Notes: generated by a model from the sequence alone, not told the origin. A stretch of 64,000 nucleotides of DNA from Trichomonas vaginalis G3 (GCF_026262505.1 NC_067205.1:5518001-5582000); one strand, 5' to 3'. Shown: positions 1 to 10,617, counted from the stretch's first letter. Numbers and translations: made by a program.

Positions 1-889
1 TTAAAAAAAAGACCGAATACGTTTCACAGCGAGAAAAAAATAAAAGGCAAGATAGAATTTTCTAGACATAAAGAAGTTGTTTACCGAGTTTTAGCTCTTA
101 TCTCTAACAAAAATTAATTTTTAAAAAAAAGACCGAATACGTTTCACAGCGAGAAAAAAATAAAAGGCAAGATAGAATTTTTCTAGACATAAAGAAGTGT
201 TTACCGAGTTTTAGCTCTTATCTCTAACAAAAAATTAATTTTAAAAAAAGACCGAATACGTTTCACAGCGAGAAAAAAATAAAAGCAAGATAGAATTTTC
301 TAGACATAAAGAAGTTGTTTACCGAGTTTTAGCTCTTATCTCTAACAAAAAATTAATTTTTAAAAAAAAGACCGAATACGTTTCACAGCGAGAAAAAAAT
401 AAAAGGCAAGATAGAATTTTCTAGACATAAAGAAGTTGTTTACCGAGTTTTAGCTCTTATCTCTAACAAAAAATTAATTTTTAAAAAAAAGACCGAATAC
501 GTTTCACAGCGAGAAAAAAATAAAAGGCAAGATAGAATTTTCTAGACATAAAGAAGTTGTTTACGAGTTTTAGCTCTTATCTCTAACAAAAAATTAATTT
601 TTAAAAAAAAGACCGAATACGTTTCACAGCGAGAAAAAAATAAAAGGCAAGATAGAATTTTCTAGACATAAAGAAGTTGTTTACCGAGTTTTAGCTCTTA
701 TCTCTAACAAAAAATTAATTTTAAAAAAAAGACCGAATACGTTTCACAGCGAGAAAAAAATAAAAGGCAAGATAGAATTTTCTAGACATAAAGAAGTTGT
801 TTACCGAGTTTTAGCTCTTATCTCTAACAAAAAATTAATTTTTAAAAAAAAAAGACCGAATACGTTTCACAGCGAGAAAAAAATAAAAC
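1..889 (+). repeat. Tandem array, ~120-bp unit (left inverted arm)
   Basis: About 7.4 near-identical copies of a 120-bp unit, with copies starting near 1, 121, 241, 361, 481, 601, 721 and 841. Each unit holds an A-run, GACCGAATACG, TTTCACAGCGAG and GAGTTTTAGCTC. Copies differ mainly in A-run length. The array continues off the left edge. The same unit returns in reverse orientation at about 2450-3690, so the two arrays form inverted arms around the integrase gene. Confidence 0.97.
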
Positions 890-1065
890 TGTACACTGAT
901 TTTCATTTTCATTTCCAGTCAGTTTACTTATTATTTTTTTCTTTTTTTCATTTTAATTATAAATTATTTCATAATACGTTTATTTACGTTACCATTTTCT
1001 TTATTCTTTTGAATTCCATACTAGACACTTATAGAATATTTTGATTGTTAACATACTTCATTAGA

Positions 1066-2038
1066 ATGAATCCTTACAAAGGGTATGTCGATCGAATTTA
1101 CCTAATTGGTATTTCCAATCAGATTGAAGAAGGTAAAATGACATGGGAAGAAGCTTGCACCCATGTTCCCATCGCCCCAACCCTTCAATCAAATGATTTC
1201 AAATATTTAGATGTTTTCAAAATCTTTTTTACAAAATCAATTTAGCTTACAGAATATCCCATTGCCTAAAGGCAAGAAAGATCGTAGGGTCAATCCCTAC
1301 GACCAAATCAAAGCTCTTGCTGTGATACATGACCACTGGGCCTTTCCCTGTGGTCAAACAAAACAATGGAAACGTTTGAAATTACAACAAATTGATGTAT
1401 CTTATAGAGAAGTACGCAGATACTTCAAAGAAAATCATTTCACCAAGACGCGATTAGAGCATGCCGGGCCAGAAACAGCAGTAAGATATTGGGCGCTTTC
1501 ACCCAATCTTATCTGGCACGCAGATGTTCATTATTTTAGGGGTGTTCGTGGCCAGTATATTTATGGCATAATCGACGATTTTAGCCGCAAAGTCCTAGCG
1601 TGTATACAAATACCAGATATGCTGGCAGCGACGACAGCGAACGTTGCGGCTTCCGCCTTCATTGAATTTGGCGCCCCTTATTGTTTCTGGACCGACAACG
1701 TTCAGAAATAGGGCGCCTTTCAAGATCTACTTGATCTTTGGGGCGTCCAATGGCGGCATACAGACTCTCATTCTCCCTACCAAAATGGGAAGATTGAGAG
1801 ATTCTGGCCGACATTGGAGCGCTGCCAAAGCATTCAGGCTATTCCTGCCTTTATTTGGGAGTACAATAATAACACACCGCATGAAGATTTCCCAATTAAT
1901 CCATTAACTGGAACAAATTACACGCCAAATCAAATGTATCAGCTGAAACCGAAATACACAAATGCAGATACAGAAAGGTTGTGGCAAATATGGGATACAG
2001 ATACAGGCATGACCGCTGTTGACACATTCACAGCGTAA
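1066..2038 (+). pseudogene. Retroviral-type integrase (rve/DDE) gene, broken
   Basis: An initiator-like TCATTA at 1058-1063 lies just before the ATG at 1066, which is why this start is preferred. The central part carries the usual integrase core signatures: NLIWHADVHYF with the first Asp, a DDFSRK strand, and a WTDN motif with the second Asp. The 3' part holds a NYTPNQ segment also present in the integrase at the right edge of the window. The region looks broken in about two places and is treated as a fossil. It probably supplied the strand-transfer enzyme for the flanking element. Confidence 0.75.
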
Positions 2039-2449
2039 TAATAAACATAATTTTTTAATTTCATTTTTAACAAGTTTTTTTAAATGTATGTAATGAATAA
2101 TTCATTAGAATATGATAATGCACATTGTAACAGAATAGAACAATCACCAATTTTTTTTTTGAAATTAAAAAATAAAAGTAAAAAGTATAAAGTAATCTAA
2201 CCAAAAAAGATATTTAAAAGAATTTTGGAAAAAACAGAATAAGGATAATGATTTATTTTAGATACACAATCGATGTACTGAAGAATAATCCGGTAAAATG
2301 ATGATATAAAATTAGATTATTTTACAAGTAGCTAAAAGAATAAAACTATAATATAAAATAAATGAAGTTTAATGAAACAAGAAAGGTTAAATAAATAATA
2401 AAGATTTTTATTTTATATCAGTATTGAGAAGAAGTAACAGCTGACACTT
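2039..2449. other. AT-rich 3' spacer of integrase transposon
   Basis: About 410 bases between the integrase 3' end and the right repeat array. It is very AT-rich with several short A-runs. I see no gene, no RNA structure and no repeat shared with the rest of the window. Confidence 0.6.
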
Positions 2450-3690
2450 GGTAGACAACTTCTTTATGTCTAGAAAATTCTATCTTGCCTTTTATTTTTT
2501 TCTCGCTGTGAAACGTATTCGGTCTTTTTTTTAAAAAATTAATTTTTTGTTAGAGATAAGAGCTAAAACTCGGTAAACAACTTCTTTATGTCTAGAAAAT
2601 TCTATCTTGCCTTTTATTTTTTTCTCGCTGTGAAACGTATTCGGTTTTTTTTTAAAAATTTTTTGTTAGAGATAAGAGCTAAAACTCGGTAAACAACTTC
2701 TTTATGTCTAGAAAATTCTATCTTGCCTTTTATTTTTTTCTCGCTGTGAAACGTATTCGGTCTTTTTTTTAAAAATTAATTTTTTGTTAGAGATAAGAGC
2801 TAAAACTCGGTAAACAACTTCTTTATGTCTAGAAAATTCTATCTTGCCTTTTATTTTTTTCTCGCTGTGAAACGTATTCGGTCTTTTTTTTAAAAATTAA
2901 TTTTTTGTTAGAGATAAGAGCTAAAACTCGGTAAACAACTTCTTTATGTCTAGAAAATTCTATCTTGCCTTTTATTTTTTCTCGCTGTGAAACGTATTCG
3001 GTCTTTTTTTTAAAAATTAATTTTTTGTTAGAGATAAGAGCTAAAACTCGGTAAACAACTTCTTTATGTCTAGAAAATTCTATCTTGCCTTTTTTTTTTT
3101 CTCGCTGTGAAACGTATTCGGTCTTTTTTTTAAAAATTAATTTTTTGTTAGAGATAAGAGCTAAAACTCGGTAAACAACTTCTTTATGTCTAGAAAATTC
3201 TATCTTGCCTTTTATTTTTTTCTCGCTGTGAAACGTATTCGGTCTTTTTTTTAAAAATTAATTTTTTGTTAGAGATAAGAGCTAAAACTCGGTAAACAAC
3301 TTCTTTATGTCTAGAAAATTCTATCTTGCCTTTTTTTTTTCTCGCTGTGAAACGTATTCGGTTTTTTTTTAAAATTAATTTTTTGTTAGAGATAAGAGCT
3401 AAAACTCGGTAAACAACTTCTTTATGTCTAGAAAATTCTATCTTGCCTTTTATTTTTTTCTCGCTGTGAAACGTATTCGGTCTTTTTTTTTAAAATTAAT
3501 TTTTTGTTAGAGATAAGAGCTAAAACTCGGTAAACAACTTCTTTATGTCTAGAAAATTCTATCTTGCCTTTTATTTTTTTCTCGCTGTGAAACGTATTCG
3601 GTCTTTTTTTTAAAAATTAATTTTTTGTTAGAGATAAGAGCTAAAACTTTGCAGACAACTCCCCATGTCTAGCAAATTTAACATTCGTCT
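2450..3690 (-). repeat. Tandem array, ~120-bp unit (right inverted arm)
   Basis: About ten copies of the unit at 1-889, here as its reverse complement. Copies are highly similar and differ in T-run length and a few single bases. The outermost copy, after about 3645, is clearly diverged and partial, which suggests the element's edge. The array starts in a different repeat phase from the left arm, so the two arms are not exact mirror images. Confidence 0.95.
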
Positions 3691-4344
3691 CCCATTTTTA
3701 TATATTTGGTTTAGAATGTTCTAAAATGCGTAATATGGTCATGAATATTAATTGAAAAGAACCTTGAATTAATTCAATCTGATCTCACAAAATATTTTAA
3801 ATTACAAACTTTGTAGTTTGAATAGATAATTGGTATTAAACTCAAATAACTAGTTTATTTTTGAATAAAAATTATTTGAATTCATTCAATTTTGTGAATT
3901 TTCCTTCAAAAATCAAGTTTAAATATCTTATTTACCATATAATTATAAATACAATGAAACATATTCGAAATTGAAAAGAATGACTTTTTCTGTTCTTTCA
4001 ATCATTCAATTTGAATTTTGCAATATTGGATTTCTCATTAATAGCTATTAAAAACAACAAGCAATTTAACTTACATTCAAATTTATTTGTGTTATATTCA
4101 ATCTTCTCAAAACTTATAATTTTCGGCTATAGCATGATTATATGCTATATAATATAATAAACCTATAATAGTATCATTCTTTCAATTATTTGAAGAGAAA
4201 ACCGAAAAAATCTATTTTCGGTCTATAACATAGCCGATAACCAAAATAACGGATAACTTTTAACGTACAATATCAATTTCAATCTTCACAAAAATAAAAT
4301 TTTTTTTATAAGGAACAAAAATTTTTTTTATCAATTAAACATTA
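3691..4344. other. AT-rich intergenic region
   Basis: No gene visible. It contains a short inverted pair, TTCGGCTAT near 4123 and ATAGCCGA near 4231, flanking a (TA)-rich palindromic stretch. TCAATT lies 9 bases before the kinase ATG at 4345 and could serve as a weak initiator. Confidence 0.5.
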
Positions 4345-5495
4345 ATGAAGAACTTTGAAGAAATAAAAGTTATTGGAGACGGTGGCTTTGGCATAGTCAC
4401 TAAATGCAGAGATAATGATACGGGGCAAATTGTTGCTATCAAGAAAATGAAGCAGAAATTTGCGACTTTTGAAGAATGCCTTCAACTCAAAGAAGTTAAA
4501 TCTCTTCGAAAAATCAAATATGATAACGTTGTTAGATTAATGCAGGTATTTAGAGAAAACGAATATCTTTATTTAGTCTTCGAATGTTTAGGAGAATCGT
4601 TATTAAAAACTCTTCAAAATAGAACAGGACCATTCACGGATGCCGAAGTTAGATACGTCATGCATGAAGTTTTAAGCGGTCTGGCCATAGTTCATCGTCA
4701 AGGATTTTTCCATCGCGATATTAAGCCCGATAACCTGCTTTGGGCTGAAAATGGAAAGCTTAAGATTGCAGACTTTGGTCTGGCTCGAGAAATTAGAGTA
4801 AGCCTCCTTATACAGAATATGTTGGAACAAGATGGTATAGAGCGCCAGAAATCATCATTCATCATCCTTTTTATAATTCACCCGTTGATATATGGTCCGT
4901 TGGATGCATAGCTGCCGAACTTTACATGCTTAAGCCACTTTTCCAAGGCACATCAGAGAATGACTAACTTTTTAAGATTTTGAATATTATGGGTACACCA
5001 ACTCAGCAGGAATGGTCAGATTTTAATACGATTGTTAGAAAACGTGGAATTCGTCTTCCACAATGTTCTCCACAAGATTTATCGACATTAATTCCAAATG
5101 CATCCCCAGAAGCCATAGATTTCATCAAGCAATGTTTGACATGGGATCCCATTAATAGGCCAAGCGCAAATAAAGCACTTCAACATAGATTTATTCAAGG
5201 AGAGAAAATTATGCCTCCATTATCAACAAATGTACCAGTACAGAAGGTCTCTACAGTTCAGACAGTACCATCTCTTAACGATGATGATATAAATGTCATT
5301 CCAGAGCAATCAAATTCGCCAAACTTTTTCAAGTCAAGATTTCCTGATACAAATCCAAATATGTTTGATGAAGTTGGATTCAGACAGATACAGAACTCTG
5401 GAAAGAATATATATAAAGATCCTCTTGGCAAATCTCCAAGACATAATCAACTGTTTAATGCGAGAATCGGATTTGGCAGCCAGTCTAAGTTTTAA
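4345..5495 (+). pseudogene. MAK/RCK-type (CMGC) protein kinase, broken
   Basis: The N-terminal half (4345-4911) carries the glycine loop GDGGFGIV, the VAIKKM lysine, HRDIKPDN and the [10 protein letters not shown] activation-loop start. The continuation (to 5495) carries the GTPTQQEW helix and the C-lobe ending WDPINRPSA, followed by a Ser/Pro/Asn-rich tail. These are hallmarks of MAK/ICK/MOK kinases. Two lesions separate the halves: a frameshift near 4797-4800, just after EIR, and an in-frame TAA at 4965-4967 where a Gln codon is expected. Kinase homology continues across both, so a sequencing error would have to occur twice. The frameshift site starts with GT but shows none of the strict trichomonad intron signals. 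Most likely a recent pseudogene of a host gene. Confidence 0.85.
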
Positions 5496-5605
5496 ATATT
5501 GTTTTGTTTTGTTTTTTTATAAAATGTTAATTATTAATATGATTTTTGTAAAATCAAAAGTTTTCAAAATCAAAATTTTATTGTAAAACAAAAAAACAAA
5601 AGAAA

Positions 5606-6976
5606 TTAGAGTTCATCTTGGTTAGGAGTCATCTCAGCTTTCAAAGCTTCAGTTCCATCTGGAGAACTTAATACGATAACGGCTGGCGTTGATACAATGG
5701 TTGGCTGAGCAGGTAGTTCCATGCCTTCTTGCCATTGTTTGCCTTCTTTTCCTAAATTAAATTCTTTGATATCGTCCAAAGCGACTTCAATCGAAGAAGT
5801 TAAGTTTGAATCGCCTACCATTGAGTATCCAGCAGAATCTGTAGCTCTAAGTCTGAAAATACAGCCAAATGCTGTTAATATAATTATTTCAGAGATATAT
5901 TGGAGAGTTGCCGATGCCCATAGCGGTGCTTCTGTTACTGATGTAATAACCATGCAGACAAGAGCTAATATGCACCCTAAAATTATAGTTTTTTGTAAGA
6001 ATGCGTACATTCTATGTTTTAGATAGACTGGAGTGGATTCTGCATCAATTCCTTCGTTCTGTATAACTAACAGATGGGCCATAATATGCAATGATGCTTG
6101 GTTGATGCTTTGTACAAGTTCATAAATAAATAATGCAATGAAAAGAAGAGCTACAGCCATAGCGTATATTGCGTATTTTCCTAAGTAGATGTACTCGATG
6201 ATCTTTTGTAACGACATGAACAAGAAACTGCATAATAAACTTGCAGCTATTTCTCTGAGGTGAATAGTGTCTTTTATGATACACCAACCTTTGGCAGCGA
6301 GTAGCAATGTTGAGAAGAACATGCCTCTTGACAATAATGAGAAGATTATTGAAAAGATTTGGAGACCAAAATCTGTATCATGGTGATTGAGTCGTAAAAG
6401 TAGAATGAAATCGGTAATAAACATCATGTATGTCGTAAAGAATGTGAGTGATATGAATAAATGTAATCTAATGAAAACATTTTTGTGGCTATACCAATTA
6501 TATGACCAAAGTGCAATTAAGATAGTGCAAACTAGTAATATTGCTGGTAATATCTTTAGTAATGGTACTTGTCTGATGTCTAAATTGGTGGTTGGATTAT
6601 GGAATGAAAAAACAATATGATAGTCGAGTTTTGATGATTTAATTGTGGAGTTGCATGTAGCAGCAATTGGATAGTATACTCCTGCCTCGTCAATTTTTCC
6701 CGATAATGTTTGATTTTTTACGGCTGCATTGAAATATTTGTATTTATACGATTTACTTAGATTACACAGCGCTACTGAATCAGTAATAATGCCTGGAAGT
6801 TTTGATCGTTCTGCTTTTGTCAATAAAAATAAAGATATTTTATCATTTCCTGAGACTGAATCTAAATATATGGAAAAATCGGCACCTTTCTCGAATCCAA
6901 AGTCATTGAATAAAGTAAAATTCGCCTCGGAATATATGTGTTGTAATTTGTAATAACTAAGGAGAAATGCAAGCAT
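5606..6976 (-). CDS. Seven-transmembrane protein, GOST/Lung_7-TM-like
   Basis: 456 aa. A hydrophobic N-terminal segment (signal peptide or anchor) is followed by a ~130-residue luminal region with paired cysteines, then seven hydrophobic segments between about residues 140 and 380, and an acidic soluble tail of about 75 residues. The layout (luminal domain, 7TM, cytosolic tail) and the GWCI motif between helices resemble the GOST family (TMEM87, GPR107/108 and 'lung seven transmembrane' proteins), which act in Golgi/endosomal trafficking. The family call rests on topology and weak motifs. The ATG at 6976 is preceded at 8 bases by TCATTT, a typical initiator. It converges with the MAK-like pseudogene, with about 110 bases between the ends. 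Confidence 0.7.
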   Translation of the reverse strand: MLAFLLSYYKLQHIYSEANFTLFNDFGFEKGADFSIYLDSVSGNDKISLFLLTKAERSKLPGIITDSVALCNLSKSYKYKYFNAAVKNQTLSGKIDEAGVYYPIAATCNSTIKSSKLDYHIVFSFHNPTTNLDIRQVPLLKILPAILLVCTILIALWSYNWYSHKNVFIRLHLFISLTFFTTYMMFITDFILLLRLNHHDTDFGLQIFSIIFSLLSRGMFFSTLLLAAKGWCIIKDTIHLREIAASLLCSFLFMSLQKIIEYIYLGKYAIYAMAVALLFIALFIYELVQSINQASLHIMAHLLVIQNEGIDAESTPVYLKHRMYAFLQKTIILGCILALVCMVITSVTEAPLWASATLQYISEIIILTAFGCIFRLRATDSAGYSMVGDSNLTSSIEVALDDIKEFNLGKEGKQWQEGMELPAQPTIVSTPAVIVLSSPDGTEALKAEMTPNQDEL

Positions 6977-6978
6977 AA

Positions 6979-6984
6979 AAATGA
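6979..6984 (-). promoter_or_regulatory. Initiator-like element, seven-TM gene
   Basis: TCATTT on the minus strand, 2 bases before the ATG at 6976. It fits the trichomonad initiator consensus TCAYTW, which lies very close to start codons. Confidence 0.6.
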
Positions 6985-7183
6985 CAAATATTTACTATAT
7001 CAATAAAGTTTTAGTTCAAAGCAAATGCACAGTAGATAGATAAATTGCATATATCATCTTAATTTTCTATAGTGAATCCATATATGCATCCTCTATCATG
7101 ATCTTTATTATTCACATTAGTATAACGTAGAAACAATGATAAGCATCATAGTTAAATATCAATGCTCATTGAAGGAACACAAA

Positions 7184-7306
7184 ATGAATTCGCAATTTCA
7201 TCCAATCTCTTTGTTTATGCAAGGAACAAACATTCGCATGGACGATAGTAACAATTTGAAACCGATATGGGGTGTACTACGCAGGAATCTGAATCTGAAC
7301 AGCTAA
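7184..7306 (+). CDS. Possible small 40-aa protein
   Basis: A 40-codon frame starts MNSQFHPISLFMQG and ends RRNLNLNS. A clean initiator TCATTG sits at 7166-7171, 12 bases before the ATG, the spacing seen at other genes here. No domain is recognised. The stop overlaps an AGCTAAAATTTT stretch that recurs upstream of other host genes, so this segment could instead be the distal promoter or leader of the PDI-like gene at 7462. Modest confidence. Confidence 0.3.
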   Translation: MNSQFHPISLFMQGTNIRMDDSNNLKPIWGVLRRNLNLNS

Positions 7307-7452
7307 AATTTTGATCACTCTCAATTATTTTTATTTCAAATCTTGAAATTTAAGTGAAATCGTTTTATTATATGATGCGAATCTGATTTTATTCGACCAA
7401 ATAACCATTCGTAAAAGTGATATGAAATGGCAAAAATTTTGTATGAAGCGGT

Positions 7453-7458
7453 TCATTC
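7453..7458 (+). promoter_or_regulatory. Initiator-like element, PDI-like gene
   Basis: TCATTC, 3 bases before the ATG at 7462. It matches the core of the trichomonad initiator and supports the chosen start. Confidence 0.55.
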
Positions 7459-7461
7459 AAA

Positions 7462-8901
7462 ATGTTCTTATTACTGCAATCAGCATTAGCTTTTTATGTT
7501 GAGAGGCCAGAAACTGATGAAGAAGTCATTAAAAACCTAGATGATCGCACGATGCGTGAGACAATCAAGAAAGATCGTTCTGCATTTGTTCTTTTCCACG
7601 CGGACCATCAACGTGTATCTGATTCTGCATATCTACAGTATTCATCAATAGCCAAGAAGTATAAAAATGCCTCTAAATTCTATGTTGTCCCTGCATCTGT
7701 TGGCCAAGATGTTGCAAGAACATATGGAGTTGTTGGCTACCCATTCTTATTCCATTTTAGATACGGAACTAAGACAGGAAACCATTTCGGAAGATATACA
7801 CGCTCTTCAATTGAAAGATTTATCGCAAATCATACGAAAATTGCCTGCCTGGAAATAAATCCAACAGGCAGCCAAGGCGATGTCATCAACCAGATCGCTA
7901 ACGAGTACATTGATGCCTCAGCAATTGTCCTTGTTGTTTCAGATTCAAATAATGAGTTTGGAAAGGCAGCTGACAAGCTCATTGACGAACTTGCACCATT
8001 CATGCCATTCGCACGTATCAAAGATGAGGCCAAAGCTATAGAAATCGGTTTCGAAGCTCCATCTTTGATTTTATTAAGAGCAGACGACAGACAAACAGTG
8101 AAATACGACGGCGGTGCAGATTCTGACGAGATGTTCTTATGGATCATGCACAACTCCATTCCGAAATTCCGTCCTCTTAATCCACAAAAATTATTCTCAC
8201 ACGATGGAGTTAGTTTAGACGCAGTCATTGCAATGAGTTACGGTGTTGGCTCAGACGATCTCTTCATCTCTCTCGAAAACATTACGAACCAAGTTCCGTG
8301 GTTAGCAGCGTATTACGTTGATTTGACTGAGATGCCAACAATTGGAAGGATGATGAATGTTACAGGTGAATCTCTTGTTTTCGTGAGAGCGAACTATTCT
8401 AAGATACAGTTTTCCGTCCAGTCTTCTAAGTCACCAGAGAAAGCTCTCGATTTCGAAGAAGACAAACTCGAAATGAAAACGATCGAAGCACCTCCTTCTC
8501 TCTACGGATACGTTCGAAAGATCACAGAACCAGAGTTCGAACGACTTGAAGAGAGAGGAGAAAAGTTTGTTGTTATGTTTGGTTCAGCGTTCTGTTCTAA
8601 GTGCAGAAACATGAGAGAATCATACTTCGATGCAGCGATGGCATTAGGAAGACAAGGTTCTAAAATCAGTTTCTCATATTGGGACATCACAGAAATGACA
8701 CCATCTTTCAGTCGTGATAAAGACATCTCTGTCCCAAGTATATTCGTTGTATCAAAAGGAGATGTCGAAACAATGGAACAGTACACAGGACCAACAAACT
8801 TCCTTTCGATCATCGAGTGGTCATCTGCACTGATTGGTAAATCTGATGATGCAGACAAGATGATCAAATCTGAACTTGGTTCTGAATTCGACGAAATTTA
8901 A
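7462..8901 (+). CDS. PDI-like protein with thioredoxin folds
   Basis: 479 aa. It begins with a short hydrophobic leader (MFLLLQSALAFY), consistent with ER targeting. The first thioredoxin-like domain (about residues 30-130) has the cis-proline loop (GYPFLFHF) but no CxxC. A degenerate middle region follows. The C-terminal thioredoxin domain (about 360-465) has a CSKC redox pair at residues 378-381 and a second cis-Pro (VPSIFV). This is the layout of a PDI family member that oxidises or isomerises disulphides in the secretory pathway. There is no KDEL-type tail; the protein ends in SEFDEI. It converges on a glycine-rich gene 64 bases away. Fragments of the same gene occur at 10428, 12222 and 13261, so it is the surviving member of a duplicated cassette. 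Confidence 0.85.
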   Translation: MFLLLQSALAFYVERPETDEEVIKNLDDRTMRETIKKDRSAFVLFHADHQRVSDSAYLQYSSIAKKYKNASKFYVVPASVGQDVARTYGVVGYPFLFHFRYGTKTGNHFGRYTRSSIERFIANHTKIACLEINPTGSQGDVINQIANEYIDASAIVLVVSDSNNEFGKAADKLIDELAPFMPFARIKDEAKAIEIGFEAPSLILLRADDRQTVKYDGGADSDEMFLWIMHNSIPKFRPLNPQKLFSHDGVSLDAVIAMSYGVGSDDLFISLENITNQVPWLAAYYVDLTEMPTIGRMMNVTGESLVFVRANYSKIQFSVQSSKSPEKALDFEEDKLEMKTIEAPPSLYGYVRKITEPEFERLEERGEKFVVMFGSAFCSKCRNMRESYFDAAMALGRQGSKISFSYWDITEMTPSFSRDKDISVPSIFVVSKGDVETMEQYTGPTNFLSIIEWSSALIGKSDDADKMIKSELGSEFDEI

Positions 8902-8965
8902 TTTTTCCCTCTTTATTTTGTTAAAAAATATATATATCATTTGGATAGATTTTATATTTTTATTT

Positions 8966-9964
8966 TTATACAACTGAAGGCAATGTTATAAGTGAAACGA
9001 TTTGTGAATATGAAAAACTTGTCGCTCCACATCCATGAATTTTAATATTTTCGTTATAAACATAATCTAACAATGTGATTTTGATTGCTCCATTTCCGTA
9101 ATGGATACCACTTTTCGTTGATGCTTTACTCAAAAAATATTCTCTCTTATATTTGTATCTATCTGGTTTAAAAGAAGTCGAAGTCAATACATATCCTGAA
9201 CCGCCCCCAGCACCGAAACCATATGCCCCAGCAGCATCGCCACCATACCAACCTCCCCCACCACCCTCACCACTATCGCTAGAATAAGATCCAGAATATG
9301 ATCCACCATTGCCGAAATTTGCTTTTGTTCGAGTTTCAAAATTTATTGATGCTCCTGTATTAGATTGTGTTCCTCCATACCCTACGAAATCTAAATATTT
9401 AGGATTAATTGTTCCATCACCACCTATAAAACCTCCTCCTGGGCCTCCTGGATTGTGATATTTATAATAAGAGTCACTATGGAAATCATCAATAGTTTCT
9501 GTGGAAGATAATCCATGTCCTGACCCCCCTCCACCACCGGCAACTATTATTCGATTGAATATTGAATCTATTTCAAGGCGGATATCACTTGCACCACCAC
9601 CTCCAGCCCCATATATAGGGCTTGAATATTTTCCACTTCCACCACCATTAAAGCCTCCAAATTGATTGCCAGAAGTTTCTGTTGCTGTTCCTTTTCCACC
9701 AATATAAAAAAATGCTTTAGTATCGTTTTTTAATGAAAGAATTCCTTTTGAATACCCTCCTGGGCCGCCATTATCATTATAATATCCACCTCCTTGTGCT
9801 CCCCAGACTTCAAGCAAATATCGGCCTGGTGGAAAATAAACTTCATATGGAACGCAATCATATGTATTTTTACATGGATATTCAAATGTATATTCGTAGT
9901 CGTTATCTATATATACTTTAATATCACCTTTAGAAATGTCTGTGAGGTTATATTTGAATGACAA
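8966..9964 (-). CDS. Glycine-rich protein, copy 1 (ALK/LTK Gly-rich type)
   Basis: 332 aa and fully open. Residues about 20-60 carry FEYPC..TYDC.PYEV.FPPGRYLLEVWGAQGG, the characteristic entry to the glycine-rich domain found in ALK/LTK receptors and many protist proteins. Then come GGASDIRLE, VAGGGGGSG and repeated GGGGGWYGG blocks, ending in a Cys-containing segment and a hydrophobic tail (SLITLPSVV). Function is unknown; an extracellular or secreted role is plausible. The codon aligned with the ATG of copies 3 and 5 is TTG here (9964-9962). An in-frame TAA lies 12 bases upstream and there is no other methionine, so initiation is unclear. It belongs to a cluster of at least six copies. Confidence 0.8.
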   Translation of the reverse strand: MSFKYNLTDISKGDIKVYIDNDYEYTFEYPCKNTYDCVPYEVYFPPGRYLLEVWGAQGGGYYNDNGGPGGYSKGILSLKNDTKAFFYIGGKGTATETSGNQFGGFNGGGSGKYSSPIYGAGGGGASDIRLEIDSIFNRIIVAGGGGGSGHGLSSTETIDDFHSDSYYKYHNPGGPGGGFIGGDGTINPKYLDFVGYGGTQSNTGASINFETRTKANFGNGGSYSGSYSSDSGEGGGGGWYGGDAAGAYGFGAGGGSGYVLTSTSFKPDRYKYKREYFLSKASTKSGIHYGNGAIKITLLDYVYNENIKIHGCGATSFSYSQIVSLITLPSVV

Positions 9965-10100
9965 TATTAAATATTAGAAAATAAATAAAAATAAGGCATT
10001 ACAAAGATAAATATTAGTTAACAATATAAAGAAATTAATAATAAAAGGAGTTGTGGTTTGAGCTATACGGTGAGCTGAATATTGACTTGCCAAAAGTCAA

Positions 10101-10140
10101 CTTGTCAGGGCCTCGCTTTTTGATGATAAGAATACATATG
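10101..10140 (-). promoter_or_regulatory. Conserved upstream box of glycine-rich gene 1
   Basis: About 40 bases (core CTTGTCAGGGCCTCG...TGATGATAAGAAT), roughly 140 bases upstream of copy 1. Similar boxes lie at 11751, 12901, 15397 and 17375, each at a comparable distance from a glycine-rich gene or relic. This could be a regulatory site or simply common ancestry of the duplicated unit. Confidence 0.45.
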
Positions 10141-10427
10141 AGCAATTGTTGATCTAATTGTTTTTTATGGTATGGTTATTCTTTGATTTTCGATTAATAA
10201 GAAATTCCCCTTTCAAAAAAAATAATCAATGGTCAAAAAAAATTCAATAAATTGAGAACGGATCTGAATATTGAAATAATTTATATTTGAAATTTATTGG
10301 TTAGATATTGGTCAAATATTAGTATCTTTCTTAAATTAAAAGCTAACAGTAATTTTTCAAATTCATTCTTCATTTTTTTTTAAACTCTCTCTCTCTCTTT
10401 ATATATATATATATTCATCTATTTCGG

Positions 10428-10520
10428 AAACATTAAAAATCAAGTACAATATTTGGCAGCGTATTGCGCTGATTTGACAGAGATACCGACAATTGGAAAG
10501 ATGATGAATGTAACTGCGAA
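10428..10520 (+). pseudogene. Relic of PDI-like gene (middle fragment)
   Basis: About 93 bases recognisably related to 8275-8367 of the intact PDI-like gene (TTGGCAGCGTATT..GCTGATTTGAC, then CAATTGGAAAGATGATGAATG). Several substitutions and no open frame. It sits downstream of glycine-rich copy 2 in the same convergent arrangement as the intact pair. Confidence 0.8.
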
Positions 10521-10617
10521 CTACTTTTATTTAAAATTAATGTTTTAATAAGAATTATATTTATACTAAATAAATCTAGGAAACAATAAAAAGTTGAATT
10601 ATGAATGAGGTTTGCAA

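Larger units (their letters stand above)
1..3690. mobile_element. Integrase-type transposon with inverted tandem-repeat arms
   Basis: An integrase-like coding core of about 1 kb (1066-2038) is enclosed by two arrays of the same 120-bp unit in opposite orientation, giving a foldback-like architecture. The left end is outside the window. On the right the last, degenerate repeat fades out near 3690, and I could not define a target duplication. The coding part looks broken in about two places. A related integrase lies at 63110-64000, so this is a repeated family. Whether it belongs to a Ginger/IS3EU-like DNA transposon group or another integrase lineage cannot be settled here. Confidence 0.75.

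Noticed and set aside
4790-4980. Intron in the MAK-type kinase
   Set aside because: A GT occurs at the frameshift, but the strict trichomonad splice signals are absent, and coding similarity is continuous across the site.
8885-8901. ER-retention signal on the PDI-like protein
   Set aside because: The C-terminus SEFDEI is acidic but does not match KDEL-type signals.
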